Positions 35,963-44,719 of a DNA stretch of 64,000 nucleotides are shown one piece after another. This DNA comes from UBA9655 sp964597045. Lineage in GTDB: Bacteria; Pseudomonadota; Alphaproteobacteria; UBA9655. The notes under the pieces are model-generated. The model was not told where the DNA came from, ran no database searches, and saw only the letters and a program-made list of their open reading frames with translations. Every line of letters begins with the position of its first letter. Positions within the stretch are counted from its first letter, which is position 1. The DNA is taken from the NCBI GenBank assembly GCA_964597045.1, contig CAZQWE010000005.1, forward strand, positions 142,000 to 205,999. The letters are read 5' to 3'. The position numbers were made by a program, and so were the translations under genes.

Positions 35963-36362
35963 GGATCCCTCCAATACCTTTATTATTTAAATATATATAA
36001 GATTGTTTTTGTTGTTGGTCCCTCGGTTTATGGGGATTAAAACATATCCAAGAACTTTCCACATTTTTTTATTATTCACAAGGGGGTAATATAAGGATAA
36101 AGAGTTTTGTGGAAAACAGAAAATTCTTCTTTATATTAAAAGAATTATGTCGACTTAAAAAGTGGATAAGATGATGAATAAGACGGGAAAAAGGAAGAGT
36201 ATGGGATCTTATCCACACTTGGGGAAAAGAGACTTCAGGTGGGGATTAAAAAAGAAAAAACAGGATTTTACTCACAGGTCCAGTCTGGATTCATTAGAAT
36301 TCACATTTTCTTCATATGATATCTTCCCTTTATCCACAGAAAGGTTCACAGCATGTGGATCA
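35963..36362. other. oriC: Predicted chromosomal replication origin (oriC)
   Basis: Gap of 390 bases between divergent hemE and coaE. Two perfect DnaA boxes TTATCCACA lie at 36209-36217 and 36330-36338. One-mismatch boxes lie at 36072-36080 (TTATTCACA), 36108-36116 (complement TTTTCCACA), 36161-36169 (complement TTATCCACT) and 36354-36362 (complement TGATCCACA), the last covering the coaE start codon. An AT-rich tract, TTTATTATTTAAATATATAT (about 35979-36010), could be the unwinding element. The hemE neighbour and four parS sites in the window support this as the chromosome origin. Confidence 0.88.
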
Positions 36363-37036
36363 TAGGTGTTTCTGGACCCATAGCGTCAGGCAAATCAACC
36401 CTTTCCCGTATGTTTGGGAGACATCGAGTGCCCGTACTCAATGCAGATAAAGAAATTCATACACTTCTTGCCTTTGAAAGGGACGCGAAAAAAGAGATTC
36501 AAGAATTATGGCCCGAAGCTTTTGATCAAGGGAACCTTGATAGAGCAAGACTCATCAATGAGGTTCTCAAGTCACATTCTGGTTTGGAGAAGCTTGAATC
36601 CATTCTTTATCCAAGACTTGCACGACGTCTTAAAAAATTTATTGATAAACATTTGCACCAAGGGAGTGAAATGGTTGTGCTCGACATTCCTCTCCTTATG
36701 GAAGTTGGACTTGATAAGTATTGTCATTATGTCATCTGGGTTACGGCCTCGAAAACCATTCGAAAAGCACGAGTGTTAAGGAGGGGGACGATGAGTGACA
36801 AACAATTTGAAGCACTTGAAGCCAGTCGCTTTAGTGAAGAGATAAGTCGTAAGCGTGCAGATTTGGTGATTTTATCTGGACGAGAAAAGGTAAATACCTT
36901 AAGAAAGGTTCAAGACCTCTTGGGTCGACTTAGAAGGTTGCCTTCCCCACAGTGGAAGGGAAAATGGCCCACAAATTTTAAAAAGGATCTTTATGGCAAG
37001 GGAAGTCGTTCTCGATACAGAAACAACCGGTTTTGA
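36353..37036 (+). CDS. coaE: Dephospho-CoA kinase
   Basis: Phosphorylates the 3' hydroxyl of dephospho-CoA, the last step of CoA synthesis. 227 aa. Walker A is GPIASGKST near residue 10; LNADKEIH and VVLDIPLLMEV are family motifs. The last 25 residues (PSPQWKGKWPTNFKKD onward) extend past the usual end and overlap the dnaQ start by 44 bases. The ATG lies in a DnaA-box-like sequence at the edge of the origin and has no clear ribosome site, so regulation by DnaA binding is conceivable. Confidence 0.93.
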   Translation: MWIIGVSGPIASGKSTLSRMFGRHRVPVLNADKEIHTLLAFERDAKKEIQELWPEAFDQGNLDRARLINEVLKSHSGLEKLESILYPRLARRLKKFIDKHLHQGSEMVVLDIPLLMEVGLDKYCHYVIWVTASKTIRKARVLRRGTMSDKQFEALEASRFSEEISRKRADLVILSGREKVNTLRKVQDLLGRLRRLPSPQWKGKWPTNFKKDLYGKGSRSRYRNNRF

Positions 37037-37658
37037 ACCAAGTCAAGGACATCGCCTCGTCGAAATCGGGTGTGTTGAACTTGTAAACTATGTACCAACG
37101 GGGCGCTTTTTTCACACCTATATTAACCCTGAAAGGGAAGTGCCTGAGGATGCCTATAACGTTCATGGGTTATCCTTTGACTTTTTGAAAAATCACCCCC
37201 CCTTCCATGAAATTAGTGATTCTTTCCTTGCGTTTATTGAGGATGCTCCTCTCGTCATTCATAACGCAAAGTTTGATATGAAGTTTTTAAACGCTGAACT
37301 CATGAGTCATAATCTTCCTATGCTGTCCTTTAGTCGTGCAATAGATACGCTTACGATGGCACGACAAAAATTTCCAGGAGCCCCAGCGAGTCTTGATGCT
37401 CTCTGTAAGCGTTTTGGGGTTGATAATAAGGCGAGAGATAAGCACGGAGCCTTGCTTGACGCGGAACTTCTTGCACAGGTTTACCTGGAGCTTATTGGTG
37501 GAAAACAACCAGGCCTTGTTTTCGGTGAGAAGACTGGCCCAACATCTGACAACACAAAAGTCGATGTTGAGAAGAAAAAGAGGGAACCTCGTCACTTTGA
37601 AGCCTCGCCAGAAGAAAAAGAACTTCACCAGGCCTTGATGAATAAACTCAGTGCTTAA
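36993..37658 (+). CDS. dnaQ: DNA polymerase III epsilon subunit (3'-5' exonuclease)
   Basis: Proofreading exonuclease of the replicative polymerase. 221 aa. Exo I motif VLDTETTGFEP carries the catalytic Asp and Glu; HNAKFDMKFLNAEL is Exo II; HGALLDAELLAQVYLEL is the Exo III-epsilon motif with His and Asp. The C-terminal tail after residue 180 would bind the alpha subunit through a clamp motif. It overlaps coaE, and both lie on the leading strand just right of the origin. Confidence 0.96.
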   Translation: MAREVVLDTETTGFEPSQGHRLVEIGCVELVNYVPTGRFFHTYINPEREVPEDAYNVHGLSFDFLKNHPPFHEISDSFLAFIEDAPLVIHNAKFDMKFLNAELMSHNLPMLSFSRAIDTLTMARQKFPGAPASLDALCKRFGVDNKARDKHGALLDAELLAQVYLELIGGKQPGLVFGEKTGPTSDNTKVDVEKKKREPRHFEASPEEKELHQALMNKLSA

Positions 37659-37721
37659 ATTAGGGGTTCCTTAATCATTTTCCCATATAATGGTTGATAA
37701 TCTATTTTTAGGGAGGAAAGA

Positions 37722-37856
37722 ATGAAATCCTTAACGTTTCTCGCTTTAGCCGTTCTTATCCTATCTACACTAACAGCTTGTAACACAGTAAAAGGTGTTG
37801 GCCAAGATGTTGCAGTAGGTGGCCGTGCTGTTGAAAGAGCAGCAACAACGCGCTAA
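37722..37856 (+). CDS. Entericidin-like small lipoprotein (44 aa)
   Basis: MKSLTFLALAVLILSTLTAC is a lipoprotein signal with lipobox LTAC. The remaining NTVKGVGQDVAVGGRAVERA and ATTR tail resemble the entericidin A/B family (N-T-x-x-G-x-G-x-D-V). GGGAGG lies six to seven bases before the ATG. Entericidins are short outer- or inner-membrane lipoproteins linked to stationary-phase bacteriolysis in E. coli. A lone gene, ending one base before the convergent DUF2155 gene. Confidence 0.82.
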   Translation: MKSLTFLALAVLILSTLTACNTVKGVGQDVAVGGRAVERAATTR

Positions 37857-38405
37857 TCAGTCAATAACTTTACATTCCTTGACCCAGACATCATAGATGG
37901 GATGATCAAGGGCGGAAAGAGCTGGGCTGGAGGATAACATCCACCCAGAAAAGATTTTTTCAGGGTTATTGTTTGATTTTTCTTCAACAATCCTCACGAA
38001 GGCGATAGATTCCTTTCTGTCGTCGACGGGTGCTTTTTCACAATGCTGAACGACAATTTTTAAGGTTCCAAATTCAATGGGCTGACCAATCGCGGCATCA
38101 ATAATAAAAACACGCGCTGTATGCTTATCAAGGCCTTGCAGAGTAACCCCATTCGTTACAACATTTTTCTCAAGCTCGAAATCTTCATCCTCAGGGGTTG
38201 AGACGAGCTCAGTTGAAGAAGGAGGAGGGGTCAACTTTTCTTCTGCTGATTCTTTTACGTCTGTTTCATTTTCAATTGGATCCGTATCAGACTCAGAGAG
38301 TTCATCAAGAAGCGTTTCAAATCCTTGGGCATTGAGGAGGGGGGAGAACAGCAAAAGGATTATGAGAAAGGAACTCAACTTCGATAAGGGTATGAAACCC
38401 ATCAC
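37857..38405 (-). CDS. DUF2155 exported protein
   Basis: 182 aa with an N-terminal signal peptide (FLIILLLFSPLLNAQ), an acidic, low-complexity linker of about 65 residues (SESDTDPIENETD), then the DUF2155 domain with ITLQGLDKHTARV-like start, conserved HCEKAP and the ending FSGWMLSSSPALSALDHP and YDVWVKEC. The GTG start overlaps the mlaD stop; an ATG one codon later is equally possible. In alphaproteobacteria this family typically follows NDUFA12 and mlaD genes, as here. The function is unknown; the two Cys may pair. Confidence 0.85.
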   Translation of the reverse strand: MMGFIPLSKLSSFLIILLLFSPLLNAQGFETLLDELSESDTDPIENETDVKESAEEKLTPPPSSTELVSTPEDEDFELEKNVVTNGVTLQGLDKHTARVFIIDAAIGQPIEFGTLKIVVQHCEKAPVDDRKESIAFVRIVEEKSNNNPEKIFSGWMLSSSPALSALDHPIYDVWVKECKVID

Positions 38406-38857
38406 TTTTTATCCTGTTCTTGAGAATTAAATATAAACTTACCAATAAGAGATTCCAGGCTAACGGAGGCTTGTGTATGAACAATTTCACCACCTGGTGG
38501 AATTATATCATCCTCTCCTCCCGGCACAAGAGCTAAATACTTTCCTCCGAGAAGTCCTTCACTTGCAATTTCTGCCGAACTATCCTTAGGAAGAGAGACT
38601 TGAGGAGAGACGGAAACATGAACAACGGCTAGAAAAGTATCCGGGTCTAAGTGAATATCTTTAATGGTTCCGACCTTAACCCCGCTCATTCTTACGTCGC
38701 TTCCCCGTATAATTCCATCAACACGGTCAAACTTTGCAATGACTTCATATCCTTCGGACGTTTGCCACTGACTTGTAGAATAAGCGAAGATAATAAAGAA
38801 ACCACACACCGATAAAACAACGGCGCCCATGACAACTTCAAGTACATTAGTTTTCAT
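38402..38857 (-). CDS. mlaD: MlaD-type MCE-domain phospholipid transport protein
   Basis: Periplasmic lipid-binding subunit of the Mla system that returns phospholipids from the outer membrane. 151 aa with an N-terminal anchor (VVMGAVVLSVCGFFIIFAYS) and one MCE domain: YEVIAKFDRVDGIIRGSDVR followed by MSGVKVGTIKDI, and a late GLLGGKYLALVPGG motif. It overlaps the NDUFA12-like gene by 11 bases. The other Mla genes are not in the window. Confidence 0.93.
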   Translation of the reverse strand: MKTNVLEVVMGAVVLSVCGFFIIFAYSTSQWQTSEGYEVIAKFDRVDGIIRGSDVRMSGVKVGTIKDIHLDPDTFLAVVHVSVSPQVSLPKDSSAEIASEGLLGGKYLALVPGGEDDIIPPGGEIVHTQASVSLESLIGKFIFNSQEQDKK

Positions 38858-39215
38858 CCTTCACCTCATAAGGATTCCAGGGGATATAATCACCTGTTGC
38901 CTGCTCTCGTTTTCCCCCAGCAAAAAAGTGTCCAGGTGGTCGGTAAGCATAAGGGGTTCCTGAAAGATTGGGAAGATGGTTTTTTTCCCAAGGCCATCTT
39001 TTAACTTCACTTATTTGAGGAGGAAGTTCTTCGACATGATGGAGCCACCCATGCCATTCAGGTGGAACCTTAGACGCTTCAGGTATTCCTTTATAAAGGA
39101 CCCACCTTCGTTCATTGCGCTTTTCAGGTCCCTTCTTTCGGTAATATTTATTCCCAAAGGAATCGACTCCGACAAGTTCTCCCTTAAAGTAAGTCAGGAG
39201 CTTGATCCACATCAT
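38847..39215 (-). CDS. NDUFA12-like complex I accessory subunit
   Basis: 122 aa homologue of mitochondrial NDUFA12 (B17.2), an accessory subunit of NADH:ubiquinone oxidoreductase found in alphaproteobacteria. Family residues are YFKGELVGVDSFGNKYY, ERRWVLYKGIPEASKVPPEW and HGWLHH, with PYAYRPPGHFFAGGKR near the C-terminus. The ATG at 39215 has AAGGAT seven bases upstream. First gene of a three-gene operon with mlaD and DUF2155. The main nuo genes lie elsewhere. Confidence 0.93.
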   Translation of the reverse strand: MMWIKLLTYFKGELVGVDSFGNKYYRKKGPEKRNERRWVLYKGIPEASKVPPEWHGWLHHVEELPPQISEVKRWPWEKNHLPNLSGTPYAYRPPGHFFAGGKREQATGDYIPWNPYEVKDEN

Positions 39216-39275
39216 GTTTTTTATCCTTAGGTCATTGGATTTCACAGGGGATCATATAGAAAGAATTGGAAAAAT

Positions 39276-40796
39276 TCAACTTTCACTGAAAGTATGCCGT
39301 CTGTAACTCAAGGCTTCAGCAATATGAGAGCTGAGAATGGGGGGAGATGACTCCATGTCAGCCAGGGTCCGAGAGACGCGTAAGACCCGACGATAGGCCC
39401 GTGCTGAGAGTTTAAAGGTGCTTACGGATTTTTGGAGGAGGATTTGTCCCTCTTGATCTAGACTTGCGATCTCATCAAGAAATTCGCCATCACAAAAAGC
39501 ATTCAGATTTATTTTAAGGCCCAAAGCTTCATACCTGGTTTCTTGGACAGCTCTTGTTTTCCGAACACGTTCTCCAACCTCAGAGCTGGATTCACATGAA
39601 GCTTGAAGAGTGAGATCTTTAGCTGAAACTTCAGAGACTTCCACGTGAAGATCAATACGGTCAAAAAGGGGGCCCGAAATTTTAGATTGATAATCCTGGG
39701 CACATTTGGGAGCGCGAGAACAGGATCTTGAAGGATCCGACAAGTATCCACATCGGCAAGGGTTCATGGCTGCAATAAGCTGAAATCGGGAAGGATAAGT
39801 CACATGAGCATTAGCCCGGGAAACCACACTTTTTCCCGACTCGAGAGGTTGTCGAAGGGCCTCAAGTGATGCTCTTTGAAACTCAGGAAGTTCATCCAGG
39901 AAGAGGACACCGTGATGGGCCAATGAAATCTCTCCAGGACGAGCCCTGAGACCCCCTCCCACAAGGGCCGGCATGGAAGCCGAATGATGGGGATCTCGAA
40001 ACGGGCGGCTTCGAATAAGCTTACCTTGGTTGAGTAAACCTGCCAAGCTGTGGATCATTGTAACTTCTAAAGCCTCTTTCGGAGAGAGGGGAGGTAAAAT
40101 TCCAGGAAGGCGGGCTGCAAGCATAGATTTTCCAGAGCCTGGTGGTCCAACCATCAGGAGATTATGGCCACCAGAAGCAGCTATTTCCAAGGCTCTCTTT
40201 GCTCTTTCTTGACCTTTCACATCTCTTAAATCCAACAATTTTTGAGGTGTTACTTCCTCCGTCTCGAGTTCAGGAGGACTGAGAACTTGAGTTCCTGTAA
40301 AATGATTAATCAGAGATAATAAATTCTCAGGGGCCAGGATGTTCAGATCTCCAGCCCAGGCAGCCTCCCTACCACATGGCTTCGGACAGATTATTCCTTT
40401 CTCAAGGGAGACAGCATGAATGGCAGCGGGAAGGACTCCCGATATGGGGGCTAGTGTACTATCAAGGGAAAGCTCTCCCAAAACCACATATTCGGTCAAG
40501 ATGTCGTTTGGAATCACCCCCATTGTGGAAAGAAGACCAAGCGCAATCGGGAGATCATAGTGGCTCCCTTCTTTCTGAACATCAGCAGGTGCTAGGTTAA
40601 TCGTAATCCTTCGGTAGGGAAGGGATATGCCGATAGCGTGAAATGCCGAACGGATCCTCTCACGAGACTCTCCAACAGCTTTATCCGGTAGGCCTACCAC
40701 CATAAAATGTGGCATTCCTGAAGAGATTTGGGCTTGGACATCAATGGTTATGACGTCAACGCCTTGAAAAGAAACCGTACTTAAGCGGGAAAACAT
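39276..40796 (-). CDS. comM: YifB/ComM family AAA+ ATPase (Mg-chelatase-like)
   Basis: 506 aa. The N-terminal Lon-like domain (PHFMVVGLPDKAVGESRERI) is followed by a Mg-chelatase AAA+ core with Walker A GPPGSGKSMLAARLPGILPP near residue 218 and RPFRDPHHSASMPALVGGG. A zinc-like Cys set (NPCRCGYLSDPSRSCS...CAQ) and a C-terminal helical domain follow. In naturally competent bacteria ComM is a branch-migration helicase for transformation; in others the family's role is unsettled. Stand-alone gene. Confidence 0.93.
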   Translation of the reverse strand: MFSRLSTVSFQGVDVITIDVQAQISSGMPHFMVVGLPDKAVGESRERIRSAFHAIGISLPYRRITINLAPADVQKEGSHYDLPIALGLLSTMGVIPNDILTEYVVLGELSLDSTLAPISGVLPAAIHAVSLEKGIICPKPCGREAAWAGDLNILAPENLLSLINHFTGTQVLSPPELETEEVTPQKLLDLRDVKGQERAKRALEIAASGGHNLLMVGPPGSGKSMLAARLPGILPPLSPKEALEVTMIHSLAGLLNQGKLIRSRPFRDPHHSASMPALVGGGLRARPGEISLAHHGVLFLDELPEFQRASLEALRQPLESGKSVVSRANAHVTYPSRFQLIAAMNPCRCGYLSDPSRSCSRAPKCAQDYQSKISGPLFDRIDLHVEVSEVSAKDLTLQASCESSSEVGERVRKTRAVQETRYEALGLKINLNAFCDGEFLDEIASLDQEGQILLQKSVSTFKLSARAYRRVLRVSRTLADMESSPPILSSHIAEALSYRRHTFSES

Positions 40797-40867
40797 GAGA
40801 CCTCACATGTTTTAGATTTGACTTAAAAAAGTTTAACACAAAATAAAATTTATAGTTAAGTATATTT

Positions 40868-41125
40868 TTAACAGTTTCGATGTAATCGATTCTCACTATC
40901 CACACAGAGATAAGGAAGACAGAGCTCATTCAGCCATTCTAGAGCTTGGGGAGGGGACATGATTGATGCAATTGTTGCTGCACTTCCTGCAACGAGACAG
41001 TGATCACCCATAATCGTGACAGAGGTAAAGCTGTCACCAGGCCTTCCTGTTTTGGGATTAAGGATGTGACTATACCGTTTTCCAGTCCCCCATAAATTTA
41101 AAGTGTAAGCCCATTTGGACAGCCC
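40868..41125 (-). pseudogene. Remnant of an ApbE-like FAD:protein FMN transferase gene
   Basis: The 380-base gap between comM and metK holds an 85-codon frame with no start, closed by TAG upstream (41126-41128) and ending at a TAA. It encodes GTGKRYSHILNPKTGRPGDS then FTSVTIMGDHCLVAG, the well-known HILxPxTGxP motif and following strand of ApbE. The rest of the enzyme is absent, and the usual A-D-A metal-site triad after the motif is altered (AGSAAT). A decayed gene is the simplest reading. Confidence 0.7.
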
Positions 41126-41177
41126 CTAAGGACCCAGTTGAGTCATACCCTTGAGCTCAATACTATGTTATGAAGGT

Positions 41178-42335
41178 TTAGGCGGCGAGATAGGACTTCA
41201 GTTTTTCAGCTCGGTCCGTTCTTTCCCAACTGAGATCTAAATCATCTCGACCAAAGTGACCATAGGTTGAGGTTTGGCGATAGATGGGTCGGAGAAGGTC
41301 CAGCATTGTTATGATTCCATAAGGGCGTAAATCAAAATGGGAACGGATCAGATCTAAGATTTTTTCCTCAGGGATTTTATTTGTTCCAAAGGTGTTGATA
41401 TAAAGCGAGGTTGGTTCAGCGATACCAATCGCATAGGAAATCTGGATTTCACAGCGGTCGGCAAGACCAGCAGCAACGATGTTCTTTGCCACATAACGTG
41501 CTGCGTAGGCTGCAGATCTATCCATTTTAGAGGGATCCTTACCTGAAAAGCATCCGCCACCGTAGCGCGCCATTCCTCCATAGGTATCGACGATGATCTT
41601 ACGGCCTGTGAGTCCACAGTCTCCTTGGGGTCCACCGATAACAAAACGACCCGTGGGGTTCACAAGAAATTGCGTATTTTTGAGCCACTCCTTAGGGAAA
41701 GTAGGTTTTATTATTTCTTCAATCACAGCTTCAATCAGTTGAGGCTGAGGGATTTCTGGATCGTGCTGGGTTGAAAGAACAACCGTTGCGAGACTTACGG
41801 GTTTATCATTCTCATACTGAAGAGTCACTTGAGACTTCGCATCAGGACGAAGCCATGGCAGGATTTTCTTCTTTCGAAGTTCAGCTTGCTTTTTCATCAA
41901 TAGGTGGGCGTAAACAATAGGAGCCGGCATAAGGACATCCGTCTCATTGCTAGCATACCCAAACATAATACCTTGGTCACCCGCCCCTTGGTCTTCTTTT
42001 GAATTTTTATTCACGCCTTGGGCTATGTCAGAAGATTGCTTACTAATTGAGGTTAATACAGAACATGAATCCGCGCTAAATCCATACTCAGGATTTGTAT
42101 ATCCAATATCGGTGATCACTTCTCTGACAATGTGATCAAAGTCAAGGTTAGCCTTTGTGGTCATTTCCCCTGCAAGAAAAACAATACCCGTTTTGACAAG
42201 GGTTTCACAGGCAACGTGTGCATCCCTATCTTGCTCCAGAGCTAAGTCCAGAATAGCATCAGAGATTTGATCAGCAACCTTATCTGGATGTCCTTCTGAA
42301 ACAGATTCAGAGGTAAATTGAAATGGTTTTCTCAA
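41178..42335 (-). CDS. metK: S-adenosylmethionine synthase
   Basis: Makes SAM from methionine and ATP. 385 aa from a TTG start at 42335, giving M-R-K-P-F-Q-FTSESVSEGHPDKVAD, the family N-terminus. GAGDQGIMFGYA and GGGCFSGKDPSKMDRSAAYA are the two Prosite-type signatures. An upstream TTG (42395) would add 20 unconserved residues and lies in the hairpin arm. The ribosome site ACAGGAAAGG lies in the 3' arm of an 11-bp hairpin, so translation is probably regulated through this leader. Confidence 0.95.
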   Translation of the reverse strand: MRKPFQFTSESVSEGHPDKVADQISDAILDLALEQDRDAHVACETLVKTGIVFLAGEMTTKANLDFDHIVREVITDIGYTNPEYGFSADSCSVLTSISKQSSDIAQGVNKNSKEDQGAGDQGIMFGYASNETDVLMPAPIVYAHLLMKKQAELRKKKILPWLRPDAKSQVTLQYENDKPVSLATVVLSTQHDPEIPQPQLIEAVIEEIIKPTFPKEWLKNTQFLVNPTGRFVIGGPQGDCGLTGRKIIVDTYGGMARYGGGCFSGKDPSKMDRSAAYAARYVAKNIVAAGLADRCEIQISYAIGIAEPTSLYINTFGTNKIPEEKILDLIRSHFDLRPYGIITMLDLLRPIYRQTSTYGHFGRDDLDLSWERTDRAEKLKSYLAA

Positions 42336-42343
42336 GGGCAGAG

Positions 42344-42391
42344 GCCTTTCCTGTTTTGATTGTATTGGGAACAGTTTATCACAGGAAAGGC
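42344..42391 (-). promoter_or_regulatory. metK leader hairpin hiding the ribosome binding site
   Basis: Read on the minus strand, GCCTTTCCTGT (42391-42381) pairs perfectly over 11 bases with ACAGGAAAGGC (42354-42344), which contains the metK Shine-Dalgarno sequence; the loop is 26 bases. It starts eight bases before the TTG start codon. I see no match to the SAM-I or SAM-II consensus cores. A SAM-responsive or thermosensing role is inference. Confidence 0.65.
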
Positions 42392-42519
42392 TCAAAAATA
42401 AGGGAAAAGTTTTTTATTTAAAAGATTAAATAAGAAATAATTAATACTTAAATGTTAATATTTAATTATAAGTTATTAATAATATTAGGCCTTTCGAGGT
42501 TTTTAGGAAGGAGGCTTTA

Positions 42520-43680
42520 ATGTTTAAAGTAGCCGTTGGTCATAGTGAAGATCCTGACTCTCTTGATGCCATCAAAGAGATACTGAATCAGTGTAGGGAA
42601 GTTCTAAAAGAGAATAAGCCACAGGCAGGCGTTTTGTTCGCCTCACCTGATTATGATCATGGGGCCGTTCTGAAACACATCACGGAGCAGTTCCCAGGGA
42701 TTGAAATTGTAGGTTGCACGAGTTGTGGAGAGTTATCTTCCTTACTCGGGTACATGGAAGGATCTATGCTTCTGGCTTTATTTAGCTCTGATCGAGTGGA
42801 TATCAGGGCAGGGGTTATTCATGATCTTTCTCAAGAGAATATGAAAGATGTTGAAAGCGGATTGAAAAAGGTCATTTCTCTTTCAGATCAAGACCCTAGG
42901 CTCATCATGACATTTCCTGCATACACCCCAACGAGTATTACAAAAGCCGTTAAAGGTATGGAGGCTGTACTCGGGAAACATATCCCTATCGTGGGAGCCA
43001 GCGCTGCTGATCTTCAGTTGCAGTTTACGAGGAACAGTGCATTTTATAATACGGAAGTCTTGAAGGATAGTGCTCCCTTCCTTGTATTCTCAGGTCCTCT
43101 TCGGTATGCTATTGCCTCCTCAAGCGGATGGCAACCTTTCTCCCCTGTGAAAGTCATTTTTGATCATAAAAGTAATGTCATCTCAAAAATCGGGGACTTT
43201 AGGGCCCTCGATTTCTTTAAACACTATCTAGGTAGTCCTCCAACTTTAGCTTATCCACTTGCCATATTCCAAGATAAAGAAAATGAAGACGCTTTTTTCC
43301 TAAGGGCAGCACTTGAGGCTGATGAAGAAAAAGGGACGGTAACCATGGGTGCTGATATACCTGAAATTGAAATGTCCTGCAGCATAGCAAAAGCAGAACC
43401 TGAACAACTCATCATTATTATGAAAGATCTTATTTCAAGAACCACTGACCAAGGCAAACCATTTGACTTTACCTTTATCGCCAGTTGTGTCTGTAGACAA
43501 GTTATTTTGGGGACCAAAATAAGGAATGAAAGTGATTTCATTAGGGAGGCTTTTTCACAAGAAAATCCAAGTTTCGGTTTGTATGCATACGGCCAAATTG
43601 GCCCCCTTGAAACAGATAGTCCTAACCTTGCTCATATGGAAACAGTCGTTGTGGTCGCCATGGGTGAAGATGATGGATGA
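42520..43680 (+). CDS. FIST-domain signal sensor protein
   Basis: 386 aa made of FIST_N (about residues 35-235) and FIST_C (about 240-375) domains. Telling stretches are AGVLFASPDYDHGAVLKHI, VGCTSCGELSS, HIPIVGASAADL, GPLRYAIASSSGWQPFSP and GLYAYGQIGPLE. FIST proteins are predicted to sense small ligands, perhaps amino acids, and feed into signalling outputs. No membrane segments, so cytosolic. GGAGG lies 7-8 bases upstream of the ATG. It overlaps the nucleotide cyclase gene by 11 bases, so the cyclase is the likely output. Confidence 0.92.
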   Translation: MFKVAVGHSEDPDSLDAIKEILNQCREVLKENKPQAGVLFASPDYDHGAVLKHITEQFPGIEIVGCTSCGELSSLLGYMEGSMLLALFSSDRVDIRAGVIHDLSQENMKDVESGLKKVISLSDQDPRLIMTFPAYTPTSITKAVKGMEAVLGKHIPIVGASAADLQLQFTRNSAFYNTEVLKDSAPFLVFSGPLRYAIASSSGWQPFSPVKVIFDHKSNVISKIGDFRALDFFKHYLGSPPTLAYPLAIFQDKENEDAFFLRAALEADEEKGTVTMGADIPEIEMSCSIAKAEPEQLIIIMKDLISRTTDQGKPFDFTFIASCVCRQVILGTKIRNESDFIREAFSQENPSFGLYAYGQIGPLETDSPNLAHMETVVVVAMGEDDG

Positions 43681-44707
43681 TCTTGAACGCTCTGAATACA
43701 TTAGAAAAATTGAAAAGGAGAGTTTGCTCCTGAAACGTAAACTTGAAAGGTCTGAAGCTCAAAGAGAGCAAATCGAACAGCTAATGGATCAAACCCTTTT
43801 GTTACTGAAACGTGTGACCGATGAAAAGCTTTCTGAAGAAGAGAGAAAAAGGCTTGAAGTCTTTAGAAAATTTGTTCCTGTTGATTTTCTGGTGAGCCTC
43901 GGAAAAGAACGATTTGAGGATATTCAATTAGGGGATTATTTGGAACGAGAAATGACCATTCTTTTTAGTGATATTCGTAATTTTACAGCTATTTCAGAAC
44001 GTAAAACACCGAAGGAAACATTTGACTTTATTAATAACTATCTCGCCTATCTTGAGCCCCCAATTCATGAGAATAAAGGTTTTATTGATAAGTTTATAGG
44101 TGATGCCATTATGGCTCTTTTTTATTCCACTGAGGATGCTGTGAGTGCTGGTGTAAGAATGAGACAAGCCTTGAATGAATATAATAAAGAACTTGCTGAT
44201 CCCATAGAATTTGGCCTGGGGATTCATACAGGTCTTTGCATGATGGGCATTATTGGAGGAGAAGGACGTTTGGAAGGAACTGTAATTTCCGATGCAGTCA
44301 ACTTAGCGGCACGTTTGGAAAACCTAACAAAAAGATATCAGTCTTCTTTACTGATCAGTGAAGCCTCATTTTCTAAAATTAAGGAAAAACACAAATACGA
44401 AACGCGTTTTTTGGGAAAAGTCAAAGTTGCTGGAAAATCGGAAATCATAGAGGTTTTAGAAATACTTGATGCGGAAAACGATAATATACGAGAACAAAAG
44501 TATAAAAGTAAAACTTACTTAGAATTAGGGTTGCAATTTTACTTTGATAGAAAATTTAATGAAGCCAGATCTCAATTTAATCTGGCACTAAATGAATATC
44601 CAGAAGATGCTGTATCCAAAATATATTTAGCAAAATCAGTTGCTTACAGCATTGAAGGCGTGCCTGAAGATTGGCAAGGAATTGATATCGTTGAGAAAGG
44701 AGAATGA
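43670..44707 (+). CDS. Class III adenylate/guanylate cyclase with C-terminal TPR-like region
   Basis: 345 aa. An N-terminal coiled coil (about residues 5-60, KIEKESLLLKRKLERSEAQR) is followed by the cyclase homology domain: EMTILFSDIRNFTAISE with metal Asp101, FIDKFIGDAIMALF with Asp145, and GTVISDAVNLAARLENLTKRY. The C-terminal YLELGLQFYFDRKFNEARSQ segment resembles a TPR. I chose the ATG at 43670 inside the end of the FIST gene; a frame 48 codons longer is not supported. The product, cAMP or cGMP, cannot be settled from the sequence. Confidence 0.92.
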   Translation: MMDDLERSEYIRKIEKESLLLKRKLERSEAQREQIEQLMDQTLLLLKRVTDEKLSEEERKRLEVFRKFVPVDFLVSLGKERFEDIQLGDYLEREMTILFSDIRNFTAISERKTPKETFDFINNYLAYLEPPIHENKGFIDKFIGDAIMALFYSTEDAVSAGVRMRQALNEYNKELADPIEFGLGIHTGLCMMGIIGGEGRLEGTVISDAVNLAARLENLTKRYQSSLLISEASFSKIKEKHKYETRFLGKVKVAGKSEIIEVLEILDAENDNIREQKYKSKTYLELGLQFYFDRKFNEARSQFNLALNEYPEDAVSKIYLAKSVAYSIEGVPEDWQGIDIVEKGE

Positions 44708-44719
44708 GGAGTAGGCGTT

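Noticed and set aside
42336..42420. A SAM-II riboswitch before metK
   Set aside because: GTGATAAA in the leader recalls part of the SAM-II core, but the rest of the consensus, including the GCTAAAAAGGG segment that covers the ribosome site, is absent. Only the sequestering hairpin is claimed.
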